A stretch of 64,000 nucleotides of DNA from Blastocladiella emersonii ATCC 22665. Taxonomy: Eukaryota; Blastocladiomycota; Blastocladiomycetes; Blastocladiales; Blastocladiaceae. The stretch is from the NCBI GenBank assembly GCA_025594325.1, contig JANHCV010000014.1, forward strand, positions 434,001-498,000, in the 5' to 3' direction. Position 1 is the first letter of the stretch. Each line of letters starts with the position of its first letter. The translations under genes were made by a program, and so were the position numbers. Shown here one piece after another: positions 34,201-44,304 of the stretch. The notes beneath the pieces are model-generated. The model made no database searches. It was given only the letters and a program-made list of their open reading frames with translations, and was not told the DNA's origin.

Positions 34201-36696
34201 ACGCTCGCCGAGTTCAAGTACGTCCCCGAGCGCGCCGACGCCATGCGCCGCCAGATGCTCGAGGAGACCACGCGCATTCACGCCGCCGCCGACCCCGTCG
34301 CGGCGGGCGACGCGTGGAGCCACCCGGCAACCTCGGCCAGCGCGTCCGCCGCGGCTGCGGCCGCCAGCGGCGCAGCGGGCGCTGGACCTATCGACTCGGC
34401 CATGTCCGACTACGCCCAGGACGAGTCCAAGTCGGAGCGCTCCCGCGACGACGCGTCGTCGTCGACGCACCCGCCGCGCGGCAGCAGTACGGCCGCCGGC
34501 CCGGGGTCGGGTGGCGAGCGTAAGCTCACGCGCGAGGAGCGGCTCATGATGACGTACATTGCGCGGATCCAGCGCGAGCAGGAGCGCGGCAATGGTGGGG
34601 GAAGCGGCGCGACGTCGAGTAAGCGGCGCAAGGCGTCGACCGCCGCTGCGGCTGCTGCGAGCTCGGAGCCATCTACTGCCGCCGCGACGCCGAAACCCGA
34701 ACCCACCGCCGCCGCCACTGTCCCCGCGGCTGACGATATCCGCGTCGCCGAGCTGCCCGAGTACTGCATCTCGGGCGACGCGTCACGCGTGACGCGCGCG
34801 CTCGCGCTCCCCGGCGCCTCGGACTTCATGCCGCGCGCGGTCCTCGCCGCGGCGCGCGCCGGGCACGTCGAGCTCGTCCGCGTCGTCCTCGAGCGCATCG
34901 GGCCCGGGTCCCACGCGCACCAGCTCGCGACCGCCGCCATGCACCACGCCGTCAAGAACAACCACGTCGACGTCGCGTCGTACCTCCTCGCCAAGGGCGC
35001 GTCGCTCCGCGCGCGCAACCGTGCCGGGCGCACGCCGATTCAGCAGGCCCGCGCCACGGGGAATCCCGCGATGGTGTTGTTGCTCGAGCAGGCGGTCGCC
35101 GCGGCGGCGAACCCCGCGGCGGCGGTGGCGGGGAACGCGGTCAAGCGCGAGGCGGCGGATGGTGGCGGCAGCGAGTCGCCTGCGTCGTCCACGAGTACGC
35201 CGACCGAGTCCAAGCGCGACGCGGACGGCGATGTCGTCATGGACGATAACACGCCCGCGACGACCATCACCATCACGCCCAACGCCGTGGTCGTCCTCGA
35301 GGGCGGCGATGCTGCCGCCGCCGATCCCGCCGCGCCCGCCCCGAGCTCGCTCAAGCGCAAGGCCGCCCCGCCCGCGCCCGCCGGCGACCTGTCCGAGACC
35401 GACGTCGACTCGGAGAACGAGATGGTCGCGTCCGTGGCCACCGCGGTGTCGGCAGCTGCTGCCGCGCCCGCACCGGCACCGGCGCCCGCGCGGCGGCGCC
35501 AGACCACGCAGCCGCCGCCCGCAAAGAAGCAGGCGGTCGCTGCCCCCGTAGCGGCGGCACCGCCGGGCGAGAAGGAGAAGCCGGGTAGTCGCCGCGGGAG
35601 CGTCTCGGGCGACGGCGTAGTGCCTGCGCGCCCCGCCAAGCCGGCGAGCAGCAACAGCAAGCCGGGCAGCGGCAACCGGTCCGCGGTCACGTCGCCCAAG
35701 AAGGAGGTCAAGTCGGTCCCGCCGCCCGCCACCAGTGCGCCCGCAAGTAAGTCGAGTGGGAATAACGGCGCGCCGGGCGGCAGCAGCAGTCGGCCGCCCG
35801 CTTCGCGCAAGTCGAACCCGACGGTCGCCGCCGAAACTCCCGCCGCGGCGCCACTGCCCGCACCGCTGCCGTCCAAGGCGGCCGACCGCCGGCTCCCCGC
35901 ACCCGGCGCAGTCGACTCGCGCGCCGTGTCACCGGACCTGTCGGTCGCCGACCTCGACATCAACCCGCCGCCACCACCACCCCCGGCGCCGTCCGCGAAA
36001 CCCGCGCGGCCGTCCACTGCCGACTCGGCGACCTCCTCCTCGGCCGCCGCCGCGCCGTCGGGCGGGATCACGCGGTACCGGCGCGACGTCGACGGCACGC
36101 GCGTGTCCGCCTCGGGGTCCGCGCGATCGTCGCAGCCGTCGTCGCCGCAGCTCGCGTCGCCGAACCTGCCCGCGCTCCCCTCCTCCTCCTCCTCTTCCGC
36201 CAAGCCCATCGTCGCGGTGCAGTGCGGCGCGCGGTTCTGCGTGCTCGAGACGGACGTGCGCGCATCCCTCCCGCCGCCGTGCCACGCGTTCGCGCACTTC
36301 CGCGCGCCGTCCGACGCCGAGCTCGCGGCCATCGCCGCATCCCCCGCGGCCCCCGCGCCGGGGCACCGCAACGCCAAGGACATGCGCGTCGCGCACCTCG
36401 ACGAGCTCCTCGCGTTCCTCCACGCGGCGTGCCCGCGCAGCGTGCTCCGCGCCGTCCAGTTCTCGCACTGGCGCCCGCGCGGCGCGGCAGCCGCCGTCGC
36501 GCGCCCACCACCGCCAAGAAAGGTGCTTGTGCGTGGGCGGCTTGTCCCGCCGCCGCCTCGGTTCCGCGCGGGAGCCGCGGGCGCGGGCGCAGGTGTTGTC
36601 CCGCCCAAGGTCCAGTTCAAGCTGCAGATGCGCAGTAGCAGGAGTAGCGGTGGTGCGGGAGCGGCGCCAGCAGGAGGCAAGGCTAAGGTGGCGTGA
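31207..36696 (+). CDS. Giant low-complexity ankyrin-repeat protein with RD/RE tract (possibly Hos4-like)
   Basis: Single exon, 1829 aa. Residues 39-110 are an alternating Arg-Asp and Arg-Glu tract (RDRDRDRDRERERERMRDRD). About 600 residues of Ser, Pro, Ala and acidic clusters follow. Ankyrin repeats occupy about 711-850 (GWTPLHEAVLARHTAVVELL), 888-990 (GWTPLHEVVAHARTDLVTLF) and 1177-1300 (AAARAGHVELVRVVLE). A basic helix REERLMMTYIARIQREQER and SSKRRK stand between the second and third groups. A conserved-looking C-terminal module starts at PIVAVQCGARFCVLETDV and includes RVAHLDELLAFLHAACP. Ankyrins plus such a C-terminal module resemble fungal Hos4, a Set3 histone-deacetylase subunit, but that is weak inference. 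Nuclear location is likely from composition. Confidence 0.85.
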   Translation: MHPSSRGHLPPRPHTSADGSRSDPRPPPPPPPLAGSHPSRDRDRDRDRDRERERERMRDRDREMRDRDRERERERDRERDRDRDRDRDRERGHIIRDRERERDRDRDRDRPPLPPPQLPAPAAPASLPPLPVPRETTRPAAPAPVPVPAAPSTVADQSDLSDVESMSSRAAAAAAAAAHAPRRPSPRPQTQSVTATQETPRGRPAAPAPTAATPSSSQQPLPGSSRRGPSAARSPSLSEVSTVPPSSPLPSSPTRDGRRTEDSTLVDILDDNDDDDDDASSDDASSDASSGGGGGSSDSEREFHARNRRNRHRPHRRRPMRDLAGSDDDSDLDDEQYARGRPRIRRAPSTTPSLSSSASSSVRLSSLSTSPAAPAKRAEQIKQQERRRASPNGGSGNRALRHEPGSGNGRTQQQRDASVSSISSSDFSPPPARRTNPHSSSSDRPANRPAAKPAPSLPSSRSSGNPAPPRPNPRQIDSDSSSSDDPGNSSRPSSRASTSRRAPTAAARVRRVRSSSDDDDPLPASPRVRDVEDDDDDSPPPSKNRKIRPTTAAGGATASPRGAGQRASPFSSAAARQPQSPRSPQSVAARPKVEQRSPHGGKATAAGGAPSRPSLLNPGGKPANGHAERPPAARPAPAPPSRNDRPPSPPPRPAAPAAKRPPAAPAPARPAAAAAPASGGDFAQPAPRAPDSRRGSTNAIVPGRNVDARKDTSGRTRLFRAVRRGDLEQVRALLDAGANVNHKDHAGWTPLHEAVLARHTAVVELLLERGANPNAQGLHGNTPLHDADTEEYYDVARLLLRYGASVAVRNEDGVCPLNNPDAVDEVRDLLQHYAQLEDALLRRDALGMSLLHRCCWECLRAPPAGDKPAAAATASASASSRAPLPPWTPSTDMIHELVACRRVDVSVSDNAGWTPLHEVVAHARTDLVTLFLRHGADVNARGYRGNTPLHEAVAVAHRDPLLVDVLLDHGADPRTLNDAGVSPIALARDTAVDPEVAKTLAEFKYVPERADAMRRQMLEETTRIHAAADPVAAGDAWSHPATSASASAAAAAASGAAGAGPIDSAMSDYAQDESKSERSRDDASSSTHPPRGSSTAAGPGSGGERKLTREERLMMTYIARIQREQERGNGGGSGATSSKRRKASTAAAAAASSEPSTAAATPKPEPTAAATVPAADDIRVAELPEYCISGDASRVTRALALPGASDFMPRAVLAAARAGHVELVRVVLERIGPGSHAHQLATAAMHHAVKNNHVDVASYLLAKGASLRARNRAGRTPIQQARATGNPAMVLLLEQAVAAAANPAAAVAGNAVKREAADGGGSESPASSTSTPTESKRDADGDVVMDDNTPATTITITPNAVVVLEGGDAAAADPAAPAPSSLKRKAAPPAPAGDLSETDVDSENEMVASVATAVSAAAAAPAPAPAPARRRQTTQPPPAKKQAVAAPVAAAPPGEKEKPGSRRGSVSGDGVVPARPAKPASSNSKPGSGNRSAVTSPKKEVKSVPPPATSAPASKSSGNNGAPGGSSSRPPASRKSNPTVAAETPAAAPLPAPLPSKAADRRLPAPGAVDSRAVSPDLSVADLDINPPPPPPPAPSAKPARPSTADSATSSSAAAAPSGGITRYRRDVDGTRVSASGSARSSQPSSPQLASPNLPALPSSSSSSAKPIVAVQCGARFCVLETDVRASLPPPCHAFAHFRAPSDAELAAIAASPAAPAPGHRNAKDMRVAHLDELLAFLHAACPRSVLRAVQFSHWRPRGAAAAVARPPPPRKVLVRGRLVPPPPRFRAGAAGAGAGVVPPKVQFKLQMRSSRSSGGAGAAPAGGKAKVA

Positions 36697-36822
36697 GAGG
36701 CTGGCCGCGGCGGTATTCATTCATTTTGGTATTGACACACATGGATTTTTTTTCACTCATTCTTCTCCATCTACGCATTCTTCACGAGTTGGACTTGAGG
36801 GTACTCCGCCGAAAGTGGTCGC

Positions 36823-37371
36823 TTACGTGGCCGCGGTCGCGTCGTCGCTCTCCAGCTCGTCGACCTCCACCGCCGCCGCGCGCTCCGCCGCCGCGACGCG
36901 CTGCTGCACCCGTTGCCCGACGACGCGAAACAGCTCAAGACTCGTCTCATTGAGCGGTCCGTCGAGCTCGTCAAGGTACGCGATCGCGCGCTCCAGCAAC
37001 CGGTGCAGCGCCGCGGGTTTCAGCGGCGGCGGCGGCGACCGCGGCACCAGTGTCGGTGGCCGTAGCGGCTCCGAGTATACACGACGGCTGGTGTACGCCA
37101 GCTTGCGTTGCGCGGCCACGAGCTGGGCCATCTTGGCGCCGCGGTTCAGACGCGTGAACTCGCGCGGCGGGAGCGGCGGTGGCGCGGGGGTCGTGGTACG
37201 GTGCGGCGGCGCGGGCGAGGCGTGGTTGGTGGCAGTGGAGGCGGGTGACGGAAGAGCGACTGGCGAGGGGGTCGCGGGGATCGCTGCGGGTTGGGAAGGT
37301 GTGGAGAAGGCCGAGGTCGGCGACGGCGGCGAGCCGTGCCCGGTGAGCGCGACGTCGGCGAGCTGCTCCAT
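36823..37371 (-). CDS. Small Pro/Thr-rich protein of unknown function
   Basis: 182 aa from MEQLADVALTGHGS, or 197 aa if the in-frame ATG at 37416 is used. A Pro, Ala and Thr-rich linker joins a short N-terminus to a likely helical C-terminal part: EFTRLNRGAKMAQLVAAQRK, then ALHRLLERAIAYLDELDGPL and VGQRVQQRVAAAERAAAVEV, which may form a coiled coil. Convergent with the ankyrin gene, 126 bp away. No family recognised. Confidence 0.6.
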   Translation of the reverse strand: MEQLADVALTGHGSPPSPTSAFSTPSQPAAIPATPSPVALPSPASTATNHASPAPPHRTTTPAPPPLPPREFTRLNRGAKMAQLVAAQRKLAYTSRRVYSEPLRPPTLVPRSPPPPLKPAALHRLLERAIAYLDELDGPLNETSLELFRVVGQRVQQRVAAAERAAAVEVDELESDDATAAT

Positions 37372-37569
37372 GATAACTACGCGTATTTCCTCGATCGGAC
37401 GTATGATGCGCCGCATCGATCACAGCAACAGCGCGCTCACGTCGCGTCGCGAGAGACAGAAATGTCCCTCGCGCTCCACGTGATTGGCGTGGTGGACGCG
37501 TCGCGACGCGTCTCCTTTTGCGGTGATCCCACGGCCCGTACCCAGACTCCCCACGCGCCGCCCGAAATC

Positions 37570-38050
37570 ATGATGAACGGTAATGATGTATCCTCTGCCA
37601 CTGGCAGCAAACTGAGCGCGCGGGACTCGCTGATCCAGACCGTGGGATTCGTGCCAAAAGGTGACCTTCGCCCTCGCACCGCGCATCCCTCGACCCAGCG
37701 CTGATCCGCGCCCTGCTCTCGTTAGACCCACTCGGCTGGCTATACTGCGCGCGCGGCTTCTACAAGCTGCGGCAGTACCACGCGGTGATCGAGTGCGTGA
37801 CGCCCGCGCTGCGCAACGACCGCACGAAAAAGGAGGCCCAGCACCTGCTCGCCTTCTCGTTCCTCCACACGTCCCAGGCTGAGGCCGCGCTCGGCGCCTT
37901 CTTCAAGTCGGTCGTGCTCGGGAACGACACGGACTGGCAGTGTCTCGTCGAGCTGCTCCTCGACAACCCGGTATGGCTGCACACGCGCGTTGTGTGGGAA
38001 ATTGGGCTCACGGGTGTGTGGCGCGCGTGTAGAAACTCAAGCTGACATGA
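37570..38050 (+). CDS. Short TPR-like protein
   Basis: Model: exons 37570-37579, 37699-37970 and 38033-38050, giving 99 aa beginning MMNALIRALLSLDPLGW. The body has two helix-turn-helix units of TPR type (LDPLGWLYCARGFYKLRQYH with AVIECVTPAL, then KKEAQHLLAFSFLHTSQAEA with ALGAFFKSVVL) and ends in KLKLT. Intron 1 (119 nt, GTAATG to ACCCAG) and intron 2 (62 nt, GTATGG to TGTAG) keep the frame. The product is very short for a TPR protein. It may be a remnant of a longer gene or a small adaptor. Confidence 0.5.
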
Positions 38051-38159
38051 CGACCGACCGCGTTCGAGGGAAGCTAAGTGAATGATATGAGCTACTATTC
38101 TATGCACAAAACTTGGGAGCGACGGCGGTCGCAGGTGCGAAAACCCTCGCACTTCGAGC

Positions 38160-38988
38160 TCAGGTCATCGCAACAAAGGCGATGCCCGCCACGAGCAGAC
38201 CGGCCGCAAGGACCGCGGGCGCGACGACCCAGAACCACGTCATGAGCACCATCGTCGGCACCGCCGTGCACGTCGCCGTGAGGAACAGTGTGCGGATGGC
38301 GAAAATGATGAGCACGACGAGCGCGACGCGGCCGAGGGTGTTGGCGCTGAACGAGCGAGCGAGGAGAGAACGTTAGACGGGGTCTCGATGCAGAGTTTGA
38401 TGGAGAAAGGTATGTACACGTAGAGCAGCGAGTAGACCTTAGCCATGACCGGGGTCGGGGGAACCGCCGCGTTCTTGGAGATGAACGTGCGGTACACGCC
38501 AATGAAACCCGTGGCGAACAGCACGAGGCCGACGATGAGGGTGCCGAGGTTCAGCGTGCGCAGGGTGCCGCACACGCCCGAGTTGAACTCGTCCTCGCTC
38601 GCCGACGACCCGGCCGCCGCGATCAGCGCGATCAGCGGGAACAGGACCGGGATGAAGTTGAACAGCATGCTCGTGGCGGCGATGCCCAGGCCGATGTTGC
38701 GACCCTGGCGCTTCAGCGACGCTAGAGAGACAGGGCGGCGGCGGTGATGAGCGAGAGGGACTCGGTGCGAGGCGGCGAGAGCGAGGAGGGCGTACCATCG
38801 CTGGGCGAGATGGACTGCGTCTCCACGTCGGCCTGGTCGTCTGCTGAGGCCTCCTCCTCGACGGCTGCCGTCGCCGACTGGGCGGCGTCCGCGGTAGCAT
38901 GGGCCACGGGCTTGTTGGGCACGAGGTGCTCGCCGGAGTTGGTCGGAGCGCTGGCGGCGGCAGGGGCTGATGCGGACGACTGATTCAT
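38160..38988 (-). CDS. Multi-pass membrane protein of unknown function
   Basis: Minus-strand model: exons 38988-38796, 38721-38418 and 38346-38160, giving 227 aa. The N-terminal 65 residues are Ala, Ser and acidic rich and probably cytosolic. Hydrophobic segments follow: TSMLFNFIPVLFPLIALIAA, LNLGTLIVGLVLFATGFIG, VALVVLIIFAIRTLFLTA and WFWVVAPAVLAAGLLVAGIA. Intron 1 is 74 nt (GTACGC to CTCTAG). Intron 2 is 71 nt (GTACAT, branch TCTAAC, TTCAG) and its removal joins SLLYV to ANTLGRV in frame. The four-segment topology resembles fungal tetraspan proteins; no family motif is certain. Confidence 0.7.
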
Positions 38989-40456
38989 GGCAAAAGGAGT
39001 ATCAGACAGGTTGTGTATGGGGAGAGGAAGCCCTCATGGCGGAGAAAGCGACCCTCAAGTACTCGCCCTCGCTCAAAGGGACGCCCCGCTGTGCGGTCAA
39101 CAGAAATCGTGCAAACGGGGCCGAGAGTGAAGGGCTTCATCTGGCCTCTCATTTCTGGGCGGCAAGGTGTGGCGTTGCTTGCGCCACCGCGAACGAAGGC
39201 CCTTGTTCGGGCAAGGGAACTGGTTCGGGAAACCCCTGTCCGAGTCGCTTCTGGATCCGTGTCCGCAGCTGGGCTGGTGGCTTAGCTCGCGCACGCACGC
39301 GAGGAACACTTGATCTGAGCCGTGATCTGAACTTTCAAGTCGGATGGACGTTTGACCCATGTGCGATGCAATCGAGATATATTCAGGACGCTTGTGATGC
39401 GAGGTGCGCGACGCGTTTCTACGCCTTCAGAAACCCGAGAACGCCGCCAACGCGCAGATGCACCTGTTTGCGTGCCCCGCTTCGCGCGCGTGGTCGACCC
39501 CGCGGCGGGCGACGACGCCGCTGGCCGCATTGGCAACGCCTTAGCGGCGGTCGCCGAGGTTGAGATCTGGGGCAGCCTCCGCGCCGGCATCGCCTGCCCG
39601 CTCGCAGGGCAGCTCAGTGGCTCAAACCGTATCAAATGCACCGCGGCCTCCGTCGTGGGCGCGCCGCTCACAGCATGGGTTCAAGCGGATGTACAACCAC
39701 CTCTGCAAGCTCCCCGCGCTTCCTCCTGCGACGTCCATCGCCTCGGACGCCGTGCGGGGGCATGCTTGGCGCCCGCGCTGCAACGAGATCGCCGATGCTG
39801 CGCAGGTGACTGACTCATGACGGTGCCCTCGACGCGAGTGACCAGCCGCACCGCACCGCCCACTGTTGAAGCGCGCGCACCGCGCAGCAGGGCCATGCGC
39901 TGTGCTACGGCGCGCTGTGCTGCGTCACACCACTCTCCGACCCCAGCGACAAGTGCTGCAGCAGCAGTGATGCAATGGGCTCGTTCGACGGGCGCCTCAA
40001 GCGGAAGCGCACCCGCACGGAGCAAGCGCCCAACGTGGTGCGGGCTTTAGCCCTCAATTGGAAACCGAGCGCGAAGCGTTTTGGTGGTTCAAGCATATTT
40101 CCGTCATTCGAGCACCTTGCGGGGCGGGCGTGGTGAGCTCAGACGGGCGGAAATGGTCAAGTCACGTGCTGATGAACGACGCGACCTGCAGCTTGCGCTC
40201 GCGGCGTGAGCGAGTGCCACGTTCGGCACCCAAGCTCAAGCTTAAAACTCACGAGCCGGAGCGAGATTGGAATTGAAACCCAACGGTTTGAGAAGCCAGT
40301 CGCAAAGAACGCGCTTCCAACTTCAGGGCTGCGAACTCACAGCGTAGAATGCAGGCGATCTTTGGGCTGCGATGAAGAGCTTGTGCAAGGAGCTTCTACG
40401 GTGTCCAACCTGCTGGGTGAGAAAAAAAAATATTGTGACGGTGCAGTGAAATAAAG
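38989..40456. other. 1.5 kb without a supportable gene
   Basis: Several short frames only. The most protein-like piece, FKRMYNHLCKLPALPPATSI near 39680, has no start, splice context or homologue in the window. It could be a decayed exon. Confidence 0.35.
40422..40430 (-). terminator. RNA polymerase III terminator of tRNA-Trp
   Basis: Nine A on the plus strand, so nine T on the transcript strand, 27 nt past the 3' end of the tRNA gene. Confidence 0.8.
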
Positions 40457-40528
40457 TGAGGCGTGAGTGAGTCGAACACCCAACCTTTTGATCTGGAGTC
40501 AAACGCGCTACCATTGCGCCAACGCCCC
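40457..40528 (-). tRNA. tRNA-Trp (anticodon CCA)
   Basis: The minus strand folds as a full cloverleaf of 72 nt. The acceptor stem GGGGCGT pairs with ACGCCTC (one G-U). The anticodon loop is CTCCAGA on a TTTGA/TCAAA stem, reading UGG. The T arm GGGTG-TTCGACT-CACTC is canonical, and the D arm contains GCGCAATGGTAGCGC. Discriminator base A. No intron. Confidence 0.95.
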
Positions 40529-40791
40529 TAGATAATGGACGTAATACTGGAGGTCATATACATTGGGCTTTGCTGGTAAACGCGAGGCCCCTGTCAACGG
40601 GTCAGCAAGTCGAACTTCACGTTGATGCGCATCAGATTCTTCTAGCCACGCAAATCAAAGCTTGAGCTGGGAGTGACGAATCGGGCCCCTCGTCGCGTCA
40701 GCTGTGGGCGGCCAATTTCCCAGCGTGATCAGAAAGCGACAGCATCCTGCGACGCGTCCGCTGTTCCCAGCTGCCTTCTTTTCTCGCTACC
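40529..40791. other. Spacer between tRNA-Trp and the F-box-like pseudogene
   Basis: 263 bp, 5' flank of both. ACGCGT at 40752-40757, about 35 bp before the ATG at 40792. Confidence 0.4.
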
Positions 40792-42079
40792 ATGAAGCAA
40801 ACGGATGAACACTGGCCGCAACGGACTCTGCCGCGCTTGCCCCTCGAAATTATCGATACAATCGTACTGATCGTGCGACCAAGCGTGGAGCTTGCTCCGC
40901 GTGCTTCCGGCCCCAAGCACACGCTTGCGTAAGTTTATCATATACGACCCGCAAGCCGAATCGCTGCGACATGCGGCGCTGCGTCCCCCAAACCTGCGTC
41001 CCTCGAACAGGGAGCTCCGTGATGCCATGCTTGCGCATTTCCCCAAATCGTCGGCTGCCCCGGTCGGCCGGCATAAACGCGCTTTTTTCGTCAAGCTCGC
41101 CTCGGCCGCTGGCCGCATCGACCTGCTTGAAGCGGCGCACAAAGCCGTGGGCCTTGTTCGCAACACCAAGCTCGCGTCCGAGGCCTTTGAGCTTGCAACC
41201 GGCGCGGGCCAGTTGGACGCGCTTCAATGGTGGTACGACACACGAGTTGACCTCGACTACCACAAGGCATTCAATGCGGCAGTCAAAAGCGACCGAGGCA
41301 GCTTACCTTTGTGGATCTTCGACCGCTATCGCGTTCCTCGCCGTCCTCGCAAGAAGCAAAACGACTATGACGAGGTCATCGAGGACAATTCTGAAAGCAG
41401 CGACAATTCCGGTAGCAGCGACTTATCCAACAGCGGTGACGATTACGACAGCGATGAGGAGCACGACATGAACATGGAAGCTCGATACGATTTTCATTGC
41501 CAAGTTACCTCCAACCTGGCCAGGCGCACCCTAGCCTGCGGCCTCGTTTACGTGCTCAATCATCTCCCGATCCCGCTTTATGAGGAAGGGCCATACGATG
41601 ACTGGGTTGCCGAAATCGATGACTGGGACCGAGTGATTGTGTACTGTATCAAGCGCGACCGCCCGCACATGCTCAAGTACATGGCCGATCCGCCTGATGC
41701 TTTCTACGTGAAGCATGTCTATGACCGTAACCACAGTTTTCATAACATACTTGCGCCCGAGCCCCGAGCCCCGAGCCCCGCTCCCCGTTTGACGCGCTTG
41801 TCAGCGAGTCCATTTCTTTCCTCGACGAGGCCACCAAGGCGGGTGCCATCGGTTGCCTTGAATAGCTCGACGAGGCGATGGCGCGACCGAGGATCCCTAC
41901 GCCAATCCACTCCCTGACATGACCAAGTTTACGTTTCGCCACGTCCTCAAGGCCGCGCGGCTCGGCCATCGCGATGTTACCAACTGGAGGCTCAGGTCAG
42001 GTCGCCTTGACAAGGACCAGGAGGCCGAGTTGCTTAATTTCGTTGGCGCTGCATCTGCTTATTCCAGCTCCTCAAATTG
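40792..42079 (+). pseudogene. F-box-like protein gene with several frame breaks
   Basis: From the ATG at 40792, MKQTDEHWPQR leads into an F-box-like start (LPRLPLEIIDTIVLIVRPS). The frame breaks near 40890: the following good frame (LRKFIIYDPQAESLRHAALR, then an acidic DNSESSDNSGSSD insert) starts one base off. That frame runs to FYVKHVYDRNHSFHNI. At the (GAGCCCC)3 repeat 41759-41779 the coding character moves to another frame (FDALVSESISFLDEATKAGA), meets a TAG, and a last segment (MTKFTFRHVLKAARLGH) ends at 42079. Four repeat units instead of three would join the frames. No GT-AG introns explain the breaks. Repeated ELATGAGQLDALQWW-type helices recall ankyrin-like F-box proteins of fungi. 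Confidence 0.65.
41759..41779 (+). repeat. (GAGCCCC)3 heptanucleotide repeat at a frame break
   Basis: Three exact 7-bp units inside coding sequence. Since 7 is not a multiple of three, any unit gain or loss shifts the frame. Confidence 0.9.
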
Positions 42080-42697
42080 AATAGTGACGAGTGATGTACT
42101 CATCATTCGACCTTTATGTATATAAATATGTTTTCTCCGCGCCCGCCAACGATCGCCGCGCCTCGGCTGGGCGCGTCAGTTTCGAGCGCGTAGCAGGTTT
42201 CCAGTGGAGACTAAACGTATGCGGAGAGTGGGCGAGGTACATTCCGTAGCGGGAAACGATCTTGTTCGATTTCAAGGGCGGCACCCGCGAGCGTCACATT
42301 CGCGCGACGGCCACCTGCTCGATGATAAGACTATTTCCCGACAGAACATTGCTTTGACGGATCCCTCACCTTGGCGGCTCGGGCGCTCTTCGCAACTTCG
42401 CAAGTTGCGACGCGCCGCGCCACTCACGTGATCTCGTTGCCATGGTGCGCGCCGCTGGGCGGTGAGTGGTGTCCCAGCACCGGCTAAAGTGTGATGTTGG
42501 AAACCGTCGACGTTGCTCGCTCACGCCCTTCAAGGGCCATGCGGCCAGCGACGCGCGCTCCCGAACCAAGTCACAGGTTAGCCATCAAAAAAACAGTGAA
42601 AACCAAGCTCGATTCGTGCATTCGAATCATCCAGCGAGCGAGAGGGAGAACACACCTCAGAGCCCGACGCGAATCACAAAACGGCGCGACGCAAGCG
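42080..42697. other. Intergenic, about 0.6 kb
   Basis: AT-rich start (TATGTATATAAATATG near 42115) after the pseudogene, then GC-rich. No gene. Confidence 0.5.
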
Positions 42698-43573
42698 TTA
42701 CGGGTTGTCGCCCCAGCCCGCGTCGAGGCCGGGCGTGTCGCTCAGGAGCGCAGCGACGAGCCCGCGGTGCACCAGACTCGAGCGGCGCCAATTCTTGTCG
42801 AGGTCGAGGCGCGGGCTGCGGAGCTCCTCGAGGTCCGGCATTTTCCACTGGAGCTCGCCGTGCATGCCAAGGAACACGCCAAAGCGGACTTTCTTCTTGA
42901 GCCACTGGTCGCGCGCACGATCGTACTTGATGACCAGCTTCACCAGCGCGGCCCACTGTCCGAGCGTGAGCGTGACGTGGAAGATACGCGGGAACCGCCG
43001 CTTGGCCTGCTGGAAGATGGCGTCCATGGCGGGCGAGTCGAGCGCGTTGCCAAGCAGCTGCATGATGGCGAGAACCGGCTCGGCGCGGGCGCTGCGCGAG
43101 CGATTCTCGCGCGGATTGCCGTCGATGCGCTCGGCGAGCGACTTGGCGAGCTGCGCGAGGTCGCAGCCGCCGGCGAAAGTGGGTTCAGCAAGATCAAAGA
43201 GATAGTCAGCGAGGACCGGGTACAGCGACTCCAAAGGGCGCTTGTCTCTGCGGAAGATGGCAATAACACTCATCAGGCTGAATGGCTCGAACGTGTGGCC
43301 GCCCGCACATTCGATGAGAGCGCCCACTTCGCCGGGGTACCCGCGTTAGGCCGCGTACTGGTCCTTCCACGCGGCGGGCACGCGGTGCGCGAGGAGCGAC
43401 GCGACCCACGCGTGCTTCATAGGCTTGGCGGCCAGCGCGTCCGCGAAGGCGCGCGTCGCCGCGGGAACGAGCGAACGCGGCTCGGCGAAGCGCAGGACGG
43501 CAGCGAGCAGCTCGGCCGACAGGTCGGGATGCGTGGTGTGGACTGGATCCATGGTGTTGGTCTTCTGCTTCAT
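42698..43573 (-). pseudogene. F-box-like protein with one in-frame stop
   Basis: The minus-strand frame from the ATG at 43573 reads MKQKTNTMDPVHTTHPDLSA and ELLAAVLRFAEPRSLVPAAT, the same start as its paralogues at 22515 and 62264. A single TAA at 43346-43348 interrupts it after 75 codons. The same frame stays open for another 215 codons to 42698, with clear coding character (ALVKLVIKYDRARDQWLKKK). No intron removes the stop. It is either a recent nonsense mutation or a read-through site. Shorter than its paralogues. Confidence 0.65.
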
Positions 43574-44304
43574 GGTTGCTTGTAGCTCAAGGAGGAGTTG
43601 CCGGTCAAAGTGCGGGAGAGGGAGTCAGCTCAGCGCGGGGGCGCGACGGACGCGGCGGCGAACGGTGAGTCGCGGTGTGAGTCAGTCGTTTCGCCTGCGC
43701 GCCACACGTGCGCGATCACCTGTTTTCGAGACGCGTCTCGCAGCCCTTGCCACTCTGACGGAGGCAGGAATGTGAGGAGCGCCACTCGCGCGCAGGAAAT
43801 ACGAGGCCCGGATCTGAGTTGTTCTAGCTCACCCCCTTCAACATCGAAACGGGTTTCCTGTCAACGCAGTCGCGGTCAATTTGGTGGTCCTGGGACTCTT
43901 GCCCGACTTCCATCGCAACGCGGCCGGATGGGTAACGCTCACGTGCGGCTCGGTCTAACGCCAGATTCCGTTCCCCTCTGCACAGGGCATGAATCCCGAA
44001 GAAGCCCGAACGCAATCGTCAGCGAGAACGCGCGAGGCGAAGAGTGGCGTTACGAAAACGTGCGATGCAAACGAAGAGGCCGCAAGCGCTCGGGGTTGCT
44101 GGTCGATCTCGGCACCCAGTCGTCGCGTCGTCACCTCGCATCAACACCGCGTAACGAGCTCGTCACGAAGGAACGAGGTGAAGTCAAGTTTCGTCCACAC
44201 AACGCTAGAGAGCGTCGAAATTATTCGCCTCAAGTGCAACACGCATAGTTCACAAAAACAGCGAGCCATGTATACTTACAATCGACTCGCGCCACGAACA
44301 CCGC
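43574..44304. other. Intergenic, about 0.7 kb
   Basis: Holds the palindrome GAGACGCGTCTC (43728-43739), about 155 bp before the F-box-like ATG at 43573. No gene. Confidence 0.5.

Noticed and set aside
38347-38378. 32-nt intron (GTCTAA to TTCAG) in the membrane-protein gene
   Set aside because: Too short for splicing. A 71-nt intron starting at the GTACAT donor at 38417 uses the same acceptor, includes a CTAAC branch site and also keeps frame.
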